Source: an uncultured Lachnospiraceae bacterium (GTDB taxonomy: Bacteria; Bacillota; Clostridia; Lachnospirales; Lachnospiraceae). Taken from it: a stretch of DNA of 35,902 nucleotides. The notes under the pieces are model-generated. The model searched no databases. It was given only the letters and a program-made list of their open reading frames with translations, and was not told where the DNA came from. A program made the translations under genes and the position numbers. Location of the stretch: assembly GCA_944383965.1 (NCBI GenBank), contig CALWRQ010000013.1, positions 1 through 35,902 of the forward strand, written 5' to 3'. Of this stretch, positions 26,022-34,202 are shown in pieces. Within the stretch, counting starts at the first letter, position 1. Each line of letters starts with the position of its first letter.

Positions 26022-28844
26022 TTATTGACCGTTTCCGAATTTCTCTTCAAATTCTTCCTTGGTCATCAGTACCTTTCTCGGTTTGGTGCCTTCTTCCTCT
26101 CCGACTACTCCGGCTTCTGCCAGCTGATCCATAATCCTGGCAGCACGATTAAATCCGATTTTGAACATGCGCTGAAGCATTCCGATGGACGCTTTCTCCT
26201 TTTCCAGAATGAACCTTCCCGCCTGGATAAAATATTCATCCCGTCCGGAATCTCCTCCGGCCGCAGGAGCTGTGGGAGCAGACGCAATCCGCTCCACCAC
26301 CTCCGCACTGTATTCTGCTTCCATTCCCTGTTCCGTAAGGAAATCCACCACTCTCTGAACCTCTTCATCCGATACAAACGCTCCCTGTACCCGCTGAGGC
26401 TTGGGGAAGCCGGAAGGATAGAACAGCATGTCTCCTTTTCCCAGAAGTTTTTCCGCACCGTTCATATCGATAATCGTTCTGGAATCCACTCCGGAGGAAA
26501 CTGCGAAGGCGATTCTGGAAGGCACGTTTGCCTTGATCAGGCCGGTAATGACATTGACAGACGGTCTCTGGGTTGCGATCACCAGGTGAATACCGGCAGC
26601 TCTTGCCAGCTGGGCGAGACGGCAGATGGAATCCTCCACCTCTCCGGGAGCCACCATCATCAGGTCTGCCAGCTCATCAATAATAATGACGATCTGCGGC
26701 AGTTTTTTCGGCTTGTTCTCATCCTGGATCCCTTCTGTCCTGGATACCTTGTCATTATATCCTTTCAGGTCCCTGACGTTAAATTTTGCGAATTTTTCAT
26801 ACCGGTCCATCATCTCCGCCACAGCCCAGTTCAGCGCTCCCGACGCCTTCTTGGGGTCAGTGACCACAGGAATAAGCAGATGGGGAATTCCGTTGTACAC
26901 GCTCAGCTCCACCACCTTCGGGTCTACCATGATCAGCTTCACATCCTCCGGACTGGATTTATAGATGATACTCATGATCAGTGTATTGATACACACGGAT
27001 TTACCCGAACCGGTGGCTCCTGCAATAAGCAGATGGGGCATCTTTGCAATGTCTGTGACCACCACCTGTCCGCCGATGTCCTTTCCCACCGCAAACGCCA
27101 GTTTGGACCGGTGCTGCCGGAAACTCTCAGCCTCCAGGATTTCTCTCAGATAGACCACGTTATTCTCTTTGTTGGGAACCTCGATTCCCACCGCGGATTT
27201 TCCGGGAATCGGAGCTTCTATCCGGATGTCAGCCGCTGCCAGACTCAATTTGATATCATCCGCCAGGCCTACGATACGGCTTACTTTCACTCCCTGCTCC
27301 GGGTGGAGTTCATACCGGGTCACAGAGGGGCCGCAGCTGATATTGGTCACCGTAACGCCCACGCCGAAATTCCGCAGCGTCTGCTGCAGTTTCACCGCAG
27401 TTTCCCTGTATTCACTTTCCGAGAAAGAAGAACTCCTGTCTCCCCGTTTCAGGAGGTTGAGAGGCGGAAACACATATTCCTTCTTTACCGTTTCTTCCTT
27501 GCGGGCAATTTCTTCATTGACACTCAGAGGATGGTCTCCCTCTTCCGCAGCCTCTGCCCGTTTCTTCTCTATTTTTTTCTTCAGCAGTTCTGTTTCCGTT
27601 TCAATGACCTTTCCCGAAGCAGTCACCACTCTCCGTTCACCTTCCGGTGAGCAGAACGTATCGTCTGACATCCGGCCGGAAAATTCATCTCCTTCCGGAC
27701 GGAAATCAGGAACCTCTCCCTCCGGATCCGGTCTTTCCGTATCCTCCCAAGGAAGCTCATCCTCCTGCGCAGGCTCCGCACTCCGGCTGAAGTCCTCTTC
27801 CACCAGATTCATCTCTTCCAGAGTTCTGACGTCTTTCTTTAAATAAATTGCCTCTTCTTCCTGTTCCGTTCCAACCGCACGCCGCACTTGAGCCAGTTCC
27901 TCTTCCCCAAAGGGAGACTCCTCTTCCCTGCGGGGATAGGCAATGGTTCCGGTAAACACATCATCTCTGTTTTCAGACTCCCGCGCCCCGTTTTTCTCCA
28001 GATCCTCCACCAGTCCGGAAATCTCTTCCCTCTTTTCCGCTGCTTCCCGGGCGGAAACGGACGGAACCGGAGAAGGTTTCTCTTCGGTCTGTTCCTCCTC
28101 CGGATACGGTTCATCCAGCTTGGTGGAATCCAGATTTACTCCCCGGACAACCCGCTCCTCCCTCAGGCGCCGCTTCTCCTCCTGACGTTCTGCCCAGATC
28201 TCCCTTCTCCGGTCCATATCTTCCTTTGCATAGCGGGCCGCTTTTTCCCCGCCTCTCTTTACAAAAGAAACCAGAGATCGTTCTGTGATGAGCACAAGAG
28301 AAACCGCCAGCAGCACCAACAGAATCAGATATGTACCTACCTTTCCTACCAGACTGTACAATCCATGGCTGATCGCACCTCCCACGATCCCGCCTCCCAG
28401 GCCGGACGCGGCAGACGCCTTATAAAAGTCCGTCAGCTTCACTCCCGCCTGGAACGGATCTCCCATCAGTCCTTCGCTCAGTCCGCACAGCACTGCCACC
28501 GCCGCCACTGCCGCTCCCAGTTTCAGCGATGCAATGGGATTGCCCACATTGGACAGATAAAAGCAGGCTCCCACAAAAAGCATAAGGGGAGCCACATAAC
28601 CGATGATCCCAAATAAGCCCAGCTGTATGCTGCGCAGAAAATCACCCAGAATGCCGCACAGGTGAAAATTGCTCAGAAACAGAAGAACTGCCAGAGCAAA
28701 AGAACCGATGATCACCATTTCAGGCCCTAAAAACTCAGGTCTTTCCTGTCTCTCCGGTTCTCTTTTCTTCGGCGGCCTTCCCGGCCCCCGTTTTGATTTT
28801 GCCTTTGCAGCAGATGTTTTCGTTGTCTTTTTTGCCTGTGCCAC
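26022..28844 (-). CDS. ftsK: DNA translocase FtsK/SpoIIIE
   Basis: This membrane-anchored hexameric motor pumps double-stranded DNA during division or sporulation. I start it at the GTG at 28844 (940 residues) because TTAGGAGGCAAGTTTTA precedes it; the ATG at 28916 lies about where the transcript begins. The layout is a basic N-terminal tail, about four membrane spans within the first 200 residues, a long charged linker (about 220-480), the motor with Walker A GATGSGKS (609-616) and Walker B IIIDELAD (D723), and a C-terminal winged-helix gamma domain (about 869-940) that reads KOPS/SRS-type polarity sequences. The gene follows tepA, as spoIIIE does in B. subtilis. Confidence 0.95.
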   Translation of the reverse strand: MAQAKKTTKTSAAKAKSKRGPGRPPKKREPERQERPEFLGPEMVIIGSFALAVLLFLSNFHLCGILGDFLRSIQLGLFGIIGYVAPLMLFVGACFYLSNVGNPIASLKLGAAVAAVAVLCGLSEGLMGDPFQAGVKLTDFYKASAASGLGGGIVGGAISHGLYSLVGKVGTYLILLVLLAVSLVLITERSLVSFVKRGGEKAARYAKEDMDRRREIWAERQEEKRRLREERVVRGVNLDSTKLDEPYPEEEQTEEKPSPVPSVSAREAAEKREEISGLVEDLEKNGARESENRDDVFTGTIAYPRREEESPFGEEELAQVRRAVGTEQEEEAIYLKKDVRTLEEMNLVEEDFSRSAEPAQEDELPWEDTERPDPEGEVPDFRPEGDEFSGRMSDDTFCSPEGERRVVTASGKVIETETELLKKKIEKKRAEAAEEGDHPLSVNEEIARKEETVKKEYVFPPLNLLKRGDRSSSFSESEYRETAVKLQQTLRNFGVGVTVTNISCGPSVTRYELHPEQGVKVSRIVGLADDIKLSLAAADIRIEAPIPGKSAVGIEVPNKENNVVYLREILEAESFRQHRSKLAFAVGKDIGGQVVVTDIAKMPHLLIAGATGSGKSVCINTLIMSIIYKSSPEDVKLIMVDPKVVELSVYNGIPHLLIPVVTDPKKASGALNWAVAEMMDRYEKFAKFNVRDLKGYNDKVSRTEGIQDENKPKKLPQIVIIIDELADLMMVAPGEVEDSICRLAQLARAAGIHLVIATQRPSVNVITGLIKANVPSRIAFAVSSGVDSRTIIDMNGAEKLLGKGDMLFYPSGFPKPQRVQGAFVSDEEVQRVVDFLTEQGMEAEYSAEVVERIASAPTAPAAGGDSGRDEYFIQAGRFILEKEKASIGMLQRMFKIGFNRAARIMDQLAEAGVVGEEEGTKPRKVLMTKEEFEEKFGNGQ

Positions 28845-28918
28845 TAAAACTTGCCTCCTAACATCAGTGAAGCCCGGCGGCCATAAGCCTGCCGGAGCTT
28901 CCTCTGCCCGTTTCATTT

Positions 28919-28947
28919 AGTATACAAAAATTTAGGGGAAATTGCAA
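28919..28947 (-). promoter_or_regulatory. Promoter of ftsK and probably fhs-murE-murF
   Basis: On the minus strand TTGCAA (28942-28947), a 17-base spacer and TATACT (28919-28924) form a good sigma-A-type promoter, directly after the tepA stop. Transcription would start near 28912. The roughly 70-base leader contains a CCGGC/GCCGG stem before the ftsK ribosome binding site. Confidence 0.75.
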
Positions 28948-28952
28948 CCGTA

Positions 28953-29690
28953 TCACTTCTTTTTGCCCTCTGCCATGGCATACAGCTTTTTCAGCGCTTC
29001 GCGGATTCCTCCCACTTCATTGATCAGACCGGCCTGTACCGCTTCCTTTCCCACCAGCACAGTTCCCAGATCTCTTGTAAGCATTTTTGTGCTGTGCATC
29101 AGTCCTTTCAGCTGATCATGGGCAATTTCCGCATGTTCCGTCACAAAGTTCAGAATCCGTTCCTGGATCATTTCAAAATATTCATAGGTTCTTTCCGTAC
29201 CGATGACCATTCCTGTCATTCTTACCGGATGGACCATCATGGTTCCTGTAGGAACAATAAATGAATAATCTGCCGCCACCGCCAGCGGAACTCCGATGGA
29301 ATGACTTCCGCCCAGCACCAGGGATACTGTGGGCATGGACATGGAAGCGATCATTTCCGCTATGGCCAGTCCTGCATCCACATCTCCTCCGGACGTGTTC
29401 AGGAGCACCAGAAGACCGTCAATTTTCGCATCATCCTCCAACTGGGCCAGCTTCGGCAGCACATGGTCATACTTGGTGGCCTTGCTGCTTCCGGGCAGAT
29501 TTTCATGGCCTTCTATCTCACCGATAATGGAGAGCAGATAGATCGTTTTCCTCGCTTCATTGCCGTTTAACGTCATCTGCCCGTATTCTTCCAGTCTGAC
29601 GTCTTCTTTTTCCTCCACTTCTCTCCGGACCTTTTCCTGATTCAGGTCCTTTTCATTCTTTTTCCCTGTTTCCTTTTTCTGGCTGCTCAT
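28953..29690 (-). CDS. tepA: ClpP-fold serine peptidase, TepA family
   Basis: TepA is a ClpP-like protease next to spoIIIE in B. subtilis, where it was linked to protein export. From the ATG at 29690 (after AAGGAGCGATGCCTGAA) the product has 245 residues. A charged N-terminal stretch precedes the fold with LLVLLNTSGGDVDAGLAIAEM, LVLGGSHSIGVPLAVAADYS and TMMVHPVRMTG. By alignment to ClpP the nucleophile is the second serine of GGSHSIG (131 in this numbering) and the histidine is in MVHP (154). An upstream ATG nine bases earlier is too close to the ribosome binding site. It lacks a signal peptide, so it is probably cytoplasmic. Confidence 0.88.
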   Translation of the reverse strand: MSSQKKETGKKNEKDLNQEKVRREVEEKEDVRLEEYGQMTLNGNEARKTIYLLSIIGEIEGHENLPGSSKATKYDHVLPKLAQLEDDAKIDGLLVLLNTSGGDVDAGLAIAEMIASMSMPTVSLVLGGSHSIGVPLAVAADYSFIVPTGTMMVHPVRMTGMVIGTERTYEYFEMIQERILNFVTEHAEIAHDQLKGLMHSTKMLTRDLGTVLVGKEAVQAGLINEVGGIREALKKLYAMAEGKKK

Positions 29691-29728
29691 TTCAGGCATC
29701 GCTCCTTCTGATTCCCATAATAAGTTAC

Positions 29729-29766
29729 GGCGGACCGCAAAAGGACTTTGCCTTCTGCGGCCCGCC
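29729..29766 (-). terminator. Strong hairpin after the NlpC/P60 gene
   Basis: On the minus strand GGCGGGCCGCA and TGCGGTCCGCC pair over 11 bp with one G-U, with a further AAGG/CCTT stem inside. What follows (GTAACTTATTATG) is only mildly T-rich. It lies between the NlpC/P60 gene and tepA. A weaker CAGCAT/ATGCTG hairpin (29775-29805) precedes it. It probably ends or attenuates transcription before tepA. Confidence 0.6.
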
Positions 29767-29808
29767 ATAATCAGCATGCCCAAAAAATCCTTATTTATGC
29801 TGGAATAT

Positions 29809-31419
29809 TCAGTCGATCACATTACGGATTGCTTTCGGCTGCCGGTAATTCCAGGTGGAAATCTTGATTCCGCTTCTCTTGCTGGCTGCGTGAACAATCT
29901 GCCCGTTTCCGATATACATGGCGACATGATTGATCGTCCCTCCGCTGTTCGCATAAAAGATCAGATCACCGGGCCGCATCTCACTGGATGACACTGCCCG
30001 TCCCATTTTTGCCTGAGAACCGGAATAGTGGGGAAGAGAGATGCCGAAATTCTGCAGCACCTTCATGGTAAATCCGGAACAGTCCACGCCGTTGGTCAGA
30101 CTGGTTCCGCCCCAAACATAGGGATTGCCTACAAACTGCAGCGCATAATTAACGATCTGGGTCCTCCTGGACAGTTCTTTGTTTGCTTTCTCTTCCAGGG
30201 GTGAGAACTTGATGGCTTCCGGAAGGGCATATCGCACCTCCACGTTATTGTCTCTGGTGGATATATAGGCGTCGCTCGTATCCTCCGCATCCAGTTCAAT
30301 CTGCACCCAACCGTCCATCTGCTGGAGCACAGGATATTTTTCCTCCATGGACAGCTGTGTCCATATCTTGCTCTCTGTGGACGGCTCGGTGCGGACTCTC
30401 AGACCATCCACCTTCACAACAGCCATCAGGGATGCTTCCTTCATCGCCAGATCCTTGGCTTCCTGTCCGGTGGCAATATACTTCGGGTCCGCACTCACAT
30501 ATCCTACGATATTTCCCGATTTGATCTTATACCATTGACCGTCCTCAGAGGTTTCGATAATATCTCCGGCTGCCCGGCTGGGCAGCTTTCCGATGACGTT
30601 CGCCATTCCCTCGCTCTGAGTCGGTGAGGAACGTACATTCAGATAGCTGTCCACCTTTGAGACCAGGATATTGTCGTACTGGTTCACTGCCATAGCCCGC
30701 AGATCCATTTTCCTTGCCTCATTCAGGCAGTACTTTACTTCCACATAATCCGCTGAAACATATCCTTCCGTGATCTGCACCCAGCCATCCGCCTCGCTGA
30801 TCACCTCGTACCGTTCGTTCTGCAGAGCTGCTCCCTTCACATTGGCGGGATCGATCACCGGTTCCGTACGGATATTCAGCTTGTCCGCCGTAATAATGGC
30901 TCTCTTTTTCACATTCTCTCTGGCCGCCGCCTTGGCTTCTTCGCCGGTCAGGATGTACTGACTGCTCACGTAGCCTTCAAAGCCGCCGGAAGAAATGTGA
31001 TGCCACCCGCCGTCCTCTGTTGTATCCAGGATCTCACATCCGCTTCCCCCCATGAGCTTTCCGATAATGGTGCCGTCGGAAGCCGGCGTCTCACGAATAT
31101 TGAGATACCCCGATACCTGAGCGATTCCCAGATTGCTGTAGGCGCTGATCGCCTCTTCTACTGCCTGTTCCAGCTCCGCAGCCTCCTGCTCTTCCGGAGA
31201 AAGCGCAGTTTCCTCCGTCCCCGGATCTTCCGAAGGACCGCCTGCGCGTCCGTTGGATACCGGACGGGTAGCCGCCAGAACAACAGCGATCACAACCAGA
31301 ACAACGACCAGGATTCCTCCGCCAATCAGCAGATATCTTTCATATTTTCCTTTATTCCGTTTTCTTCTGGCCCGGTTCAGGGCCGCTTTATAATCATTCT
31401 GATGATTTGTTTCTGACAT
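29809..31419 (-). CDS. Membrane-anchored SH3b and NlpC/P60 cell wall hydrolase
   Basis: NlpC/P60 enzymes cut D-Glu-DAP type bonds in peptidoglycan. The 536-residue product has a basic cytoplasmic N-terminus, one membrane span (about 29-50), an acidic spacer, four bacterial SH3 domains (about 104-155, 175-228, 256-314, 335-395) and the catalytic domain (about 418-536) with C447 in DCSGF, H498 in NHVAMYIG and H510. Residues 98-236 and 250-404 look like two copies of the same two-SH3 unit: both have the linker TGEEAK/TGQEAK and end with VEVKY/VEVRY. The ATG follows TTTGGAGAGAAGACGAT. It lies 23 bases after the kinase gene. A role in cell separation is likely but not shown. Confidence 0.92.
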   Translation of the reverse strand: MSETNHQNDYKAALNRARRKRNKGKYERYLLIGGGILVVVLVVIAVVLAATRPVSNGRAGGPSEDPGTEETALSPEEQEAAELEQAVEEAISAYSNLGIAQVSGYLNIRETPASDGTIIGKLMGGSGCEILDTTEDGGWHHISSGGFEGYVSSQYILTGEEAKAAARENVKKRAIITADKLNIRTEPVIDPANVKGAALQNERYEVISEADGWVQITEGYVSADYVEVKYCLNEARKMDLRAMAVNQYDNILVSKVDSYLNVRSSPTQSEGMANVIGKLPSRAAGDIIETSEDGQWYKIKSGNIVGYVSADPKYIATGQEAKDLAMKEASLMAVVKVDGLRVRTEPSTESKIWTQLSMEEKYPVLQQMDGWVQIELDAEDTSDAYISTRDNNVEVRYALPEAIKFSPLEEKANKELSRRTQIVNYALQFVGNPYVWGGTSLTNGVDCSGFTMKVLQNFGISLPHYSGSQAKMGRAVSSSEMRPGDLIFYANSGGTINHVAMYIGNGQIVHAASKRSGIKISTWNYRQPKAIRNVID

Positions 31420-31442
31420 ATCGTCTTCTCTCCAAACTGTCT

Positions 31443-32084
31443 TCAGACCTGAAATCCCCGAAGCTTCATATAAAACTTCACCAGATCAGACAGCTGATCC
31501 AGGGTCAGGTTCGTTGCATTGATCGGCAGGTCGTAAAGCGTCATGTCCCCCCACTCTCTTCCCGTAAAATACTTATAGTACTCCCGGCGCTCCTTATCAA
31601 TGCGCCTGATCTTTTTTACCGCCTCGTCCTCTTCCAGCACACCGTCTACTTCCATGACCCTGCGGATCCTGGTGGGCATGTCCGCATATACAAACAGACG
31701 GACCACATCCACTTCCGGCTCTGATTCCAGCACGTAGTCGGCGCACCGTCCCACAATGATGCAGGACTGTTCTCTGGCCAGTTTGCGGATCACCTCTGAC
31801 TGAAAGCGGAACAGGTTTTCCTTGGATGTCAGTTTTCTAGACGTAGGTGCTCCCAGGCTGTCTCTCACCCCGCCCACAATGCGGTACAGCAGATTATTGC
31901 CTGCTTTTTCATCCGCCAGACGGAAATACTGCTCTCCAATGGCGCTTTCCTCTGATGTCATCTTTAAGATCTCTTCATCATAGAAAGGGATCCCCAACTC
32001 CTCTGCCAGTCTTTTGCTGGTAATTCTTCCGCCGCTTCCGTACTGGCGGTCGATGGTGATAACCACTCTCCTGTTGTCTGCCAT
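31443..32084 (-). CDS. Cytidylate kinase-like protein
   Basis: The 213-residue product begins MADNRRVVITIDRQYGSGGR, a nucleotide-kinase P-loop variant (GSGG at 16-19), followed by AEELGIPFYDEEIL and, further on, IVGRCADYVL and DKERREYYKYFTGREWG. This is the cytidylate-kinase-like family common in Clostridia, distinct from the canonical Cmk; the true phosphate acceptor is not known to me. The ATG at 32084 follows TTCAGGAGGTTTTCAT; the longer frame back to 32207 is rejected because it starts at the predicted -10 region. It is probably co-transcribed with the NlpC/P60 gene. Confidence 0.82.
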   Translation of the reverse strand: MADNRRVVITIDRQYGSGGRITSKRLAEELGIPFYDEEILKMTSEESAIGEQYFRLADEKAGNNLLYRIVGGVRDSLGAPTSRKLTSKENLFRFQSEVIRKLAREQSCIIVGRCADYVLESEPEVDVVRLFVYADMPTRIRRVMEVDGVLEEDEAVKKIRRIDKERREYYKYFTGREWGDMTLYDLPINATNLTLDQLSDLVKFYMKLRGFQV

Positions 32085-32158
32085 ATGAAAACCTCCTGAA
32101 TTCTTCAAACAACCGGCTTCCTGCGGTGAAAACGCATTTTCCGGATGCCTTCTCTTTT

Positions 32159-32195
32159 CAGGGAGCAGGCACTCCTGACCGGCTGCCTGTCCCTG
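32159..32195 (-). other. Leader hairpin upstream of the cytidylate kinase-like gene
   Basis: CAGGGA and CAGGCA on one side pair with TGCCTG and TCCCTG on the other: 12 bp with one bulged base (arms 32159-32171 and 32184-32195). It begins just after the predicted transcription start. No T tract follows, so it is not an obvious attenuator. Confidence 0.55.
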
Positions 32196-32202
32196 TGCTT
32201 CC

Positions 32203-32231
32203 ATCATAACACATCTGAGAATTCAAGTAAA
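32203..32231 (-). promoter_or_regulatory. Promoter of the kinase-NlpC/P60 unit
   Basis: On the minus strand TTTACT (32226-32231), a 17-base spacer and TATGAT (32203-32208) make a reasonable sigma-A-type promoter. A small palindrome, AAGTAA-A-TTACTT (32225-32237), covers the -35 and could be a protein-binding site. Confidence 0.55.
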
Positions 32232-32255
32232 TTACTTTTCAGCTCCCTGTTTTGG

Positions 32256-33224
32256 TCACAGCAGCTCCCTGTAAAGCCGACATACGTTTTTATAAAAAAC
32301 CGCCTCGATTTCCGATTCCGTAAATCCCCCGTCTTTCATAGCCTGAGCCAGGGCAGGAAGGCCGGCGGCAGACTCCAGTTCCACCTCTCCGCTGATTCCG
32401 TCAAAGTCGGATCCCAGGCCGATGCATTCCAGGCCCCCCACGTTTTTAAGATGCTTCATATGCTCCACCATCCGGGAGATCCGGCTCACCTTTCTCTCTT
32501 TTTCCGGGATCTCTTCCAGAAATCTCCAGTAATAATTCACTCCGATCACTCCGCCCTTTTCTCCAATGGCGCGGATCAGATCATCCGGCAGATTCCTGGA
32601 ATGAAATGCCAGACTCCTGGCATTGGAATGTGAAGCCACAAAAGGCTTTTTCGCCGTCCGCAGCACATCCCGAATGCCTCTATCCGACAGATGGGCCACA
32701 TCCACGATCATTCCCAGATGCTCCATCTCCTCTACCATTTCAAATCCCTTTTGCTTCAGACCCTTTTCTGTTTCCGGCACACCATCTTCTCTTCCCGGAA
32801 ACGCCAGACTGTTTTCATAATTCCATGTGAGGGTCATCATTCTTGCCCCCAACCGGTAAAGCGTCCGCAGAAGGGCCGGATCTCCCTGGCATACCTCCCC
32901 TTCTTCCAGCGTAAGCAGCGCAGACATGAGTCCTCTGTTTCTGTTCTCCTCGATCTCTCTCCAGCTGGTCACCGGCCGGATCAGGTCCCTGTTTTTCTCC
33001 ATTTCTCTGTAAAAAAGATCGATCATCCTCACACAGGTCTCAAAGGGCCGGTCCGTCTTTTCCAGATTCACAAACATGGCAAAATTCTGGAGAAGGTAAT
33101 CCCCTCTTTTCATTTTTTCCAGATCCACCTGAAGGCTGTTCTCTCTCAGCGATAAGGACTCTCCCTTCAGCTCCGCCTCGTACAGAACGCCGATGGTATC
33201 GCAATGCATATCTGCCACTTTCAT
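32256..33224 (-). CDS. Membrane dipeptidase (peptidase M19)
   Basis: M19 enzymes are amidohydrolase-fold dizinc dipeptidases that cut dipeptides, including ones with a C-terminal D-residue. The 322-residue product has the HCD zinc motif (H7, D9), the bridging E107 in LTLEEGE, H178 in VDVAHLSDRG, H199 in ASHSNAR and GLGSDFDGI with D273, so the active site is complete. No signal peptide is seen, so it is probably cytoplasmic despite the family name. The ATG follows ACGGGAGGAATTGT. It lies 54 bases after the second LysR gene in the same direction, with no clear promoter between. Confidence 0.92.
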   Translation of the reverse strand: MKVADMHCDTIGVLYEAELKGESLSLRENSLQVDLEKMKRGDYLLQNFAMFVNLEKTDRPFETCVRMIDLFYREMEKNRDLIRPVTSWREIEENRNRGLMSALLTLEEGEVCQGDPALLRTLYRLGARMMTLTWNYENSLAFPGREDGVPETEKGLKQKGFEMVEEMEHLGMIVDVAHLSDRGIRDVLRTAKKPFVASHSNARSLAFHSRNLPDDLIRAIGEKGGVIGVNYYWRFLEEIPEKERKVSRISRMVEHMKHLKNVGGLECIGLGSDFDGISGEVELESAAGLPALAQAMKDGGFTESEIEAVFYKNVCRLYRELL

Positions 33225-33278
33225 ACAATTCCTCCCGTTTTGTTTTTATTTACTCTATTCCCCTCTCCCCGTAATGCT

Positions 33279-34202
33279 TCATTCTTCAAAGGCGTCCATC
33301 ATTGTTTTTCCGCCATGATCAGAGTCAAAAAGTCTCAGCAGAAGCATCAGCAATTCTCTTACAGCCGGGGTCATGGGGAATCTGCGGTTGTAGACGATTT
33401 CCAAAATATATGCCGCCGAAGGCAGAATGGGAACATGAGCGAAGGAGTCTTCCTCCAGTATCGCGCTGGCAGGCAGCAATGCATAAGCAAACTGCCGGTT
33501 CAAAAGATACCTCAGATGCCGAAAAGATGTCGCACGGCAGAGTATCTCAGGCTTCAGCCCCGTCCGGTTCAGATAATACCGCTCCGCATACTCCAGAGTG
33601 TTTAAAGGACCTCCGATAAATCCCAGCTCATCCAGAGCTGCAATCAGCGTTCTGTAATCCGCCTCTTCGTTCAGAAGGCTCTTGGGAAACGCCAGATGAA
33701 GGGGTTCTTTCCTGATGGGAATACCCCCCAAAGAAGACGCCGTCACGCCTGAATTGATGATAAACGCCAGATCTGCCCTTTCATTTACCACCTCTAGTTT
33801 CGCTGAAGTATCTTCCACGATCACCGGCTCCACTCTGACACACGGGCAGGCCTCCAGCAGCGCCGGCTCCACAGTTCTGGTGAAAAAAACTTTGAAATCC
33901 CTGTGGAGTGCCAGTCTGATTACCGGCACACGCTGCTCTCCCTTTTGAATCGCGTCCATTTCCCTGACTGCCTGCGCCTTAATATCCAAAACTTTCCTCG
34001 CCCCTGCCAGATAAATATTTCCCGCCGCTGTGGGCACTAAATTCCGTCCGTTTCTTTCAAAAAGCTGCACTCCCAGTTCCTGTTCCAGCCGGCTCAGCTG
34101 CTGATTCAGGGCAGAAGGCGTCAGAAACAGTCTCTTTGCTGCCTTGGAAAAGCTCTTTTCCTCCTGAAGAGCCACCAAGTATTCAATAAGTCTGGTATCC
34201 AT
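33279..34202 (-). CDS. LysR-type transcriptional regulator (second of a pair)
   Basis: The 307-residue protein has the LysR helix-turn-helix (about 3-62, with SFSKAAKRLFLTPSALNQQL) and the usual effector-binding domain. It overlaps the upstream LysR gene by 20 bases, and its ribosome binding site (GGGAAGCAGATA) is weak, suggesting coupled translation. The two are clearly related in layout but differ in most residues. It is followed by the M19 dipeptidase. The target is unknown; the divergent anion transporter and the dipeptidase are the nearest candidates. Confidence 0.88.
   Translation of the reverse strand: MDTRLIEYLVALQEEKSFSKAAKRLFLTPSALNQQLSRLEQELGVQLFERNGRNLVPTAAGNIYLAGARKVLDIKAQAVREMDAIQKGEQRVPVIRLALHRDFKVFFTRTVEPALLEACPCVRVEPVIVEDTSAKLEVVNERADLAFIINSGVTASSLGGIPIRKEPLHLAFPKSLLNEEADYRTLIAALDELGFIGGPLNTLEYAERYYLNRTGLKPEILCRATSFRHLRYLLNRQFAYALLPASAILEEDSFAHVPILPSAAYILEIVYNRRFPMTPAVRELLMLLLRLFDSDHGGKTMMDAFEE

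Noticed and set aside
26025..27650. Plus-strand 541-residue open frame opposite ftsK
   Set aside because: Antisense shadow of the FtsK motor region, rich in His, Ser and Arg, without a family match.
28845..28916. FtsK N-terminal extension starting at the ATG at 28916
   Set aside because: That ATG lies at the predicted transcription start and lacks a ribosome binding site, whereas the GTG at 28844 has AGGAGG before it.
32085..32207. N-terminal extension of the kinase-like protein from 32207
   Set aside because: It would start within the predicted -10 hexamer and run through the leader hairpin; the ATG at 32084 has a strong ribosome binding site.
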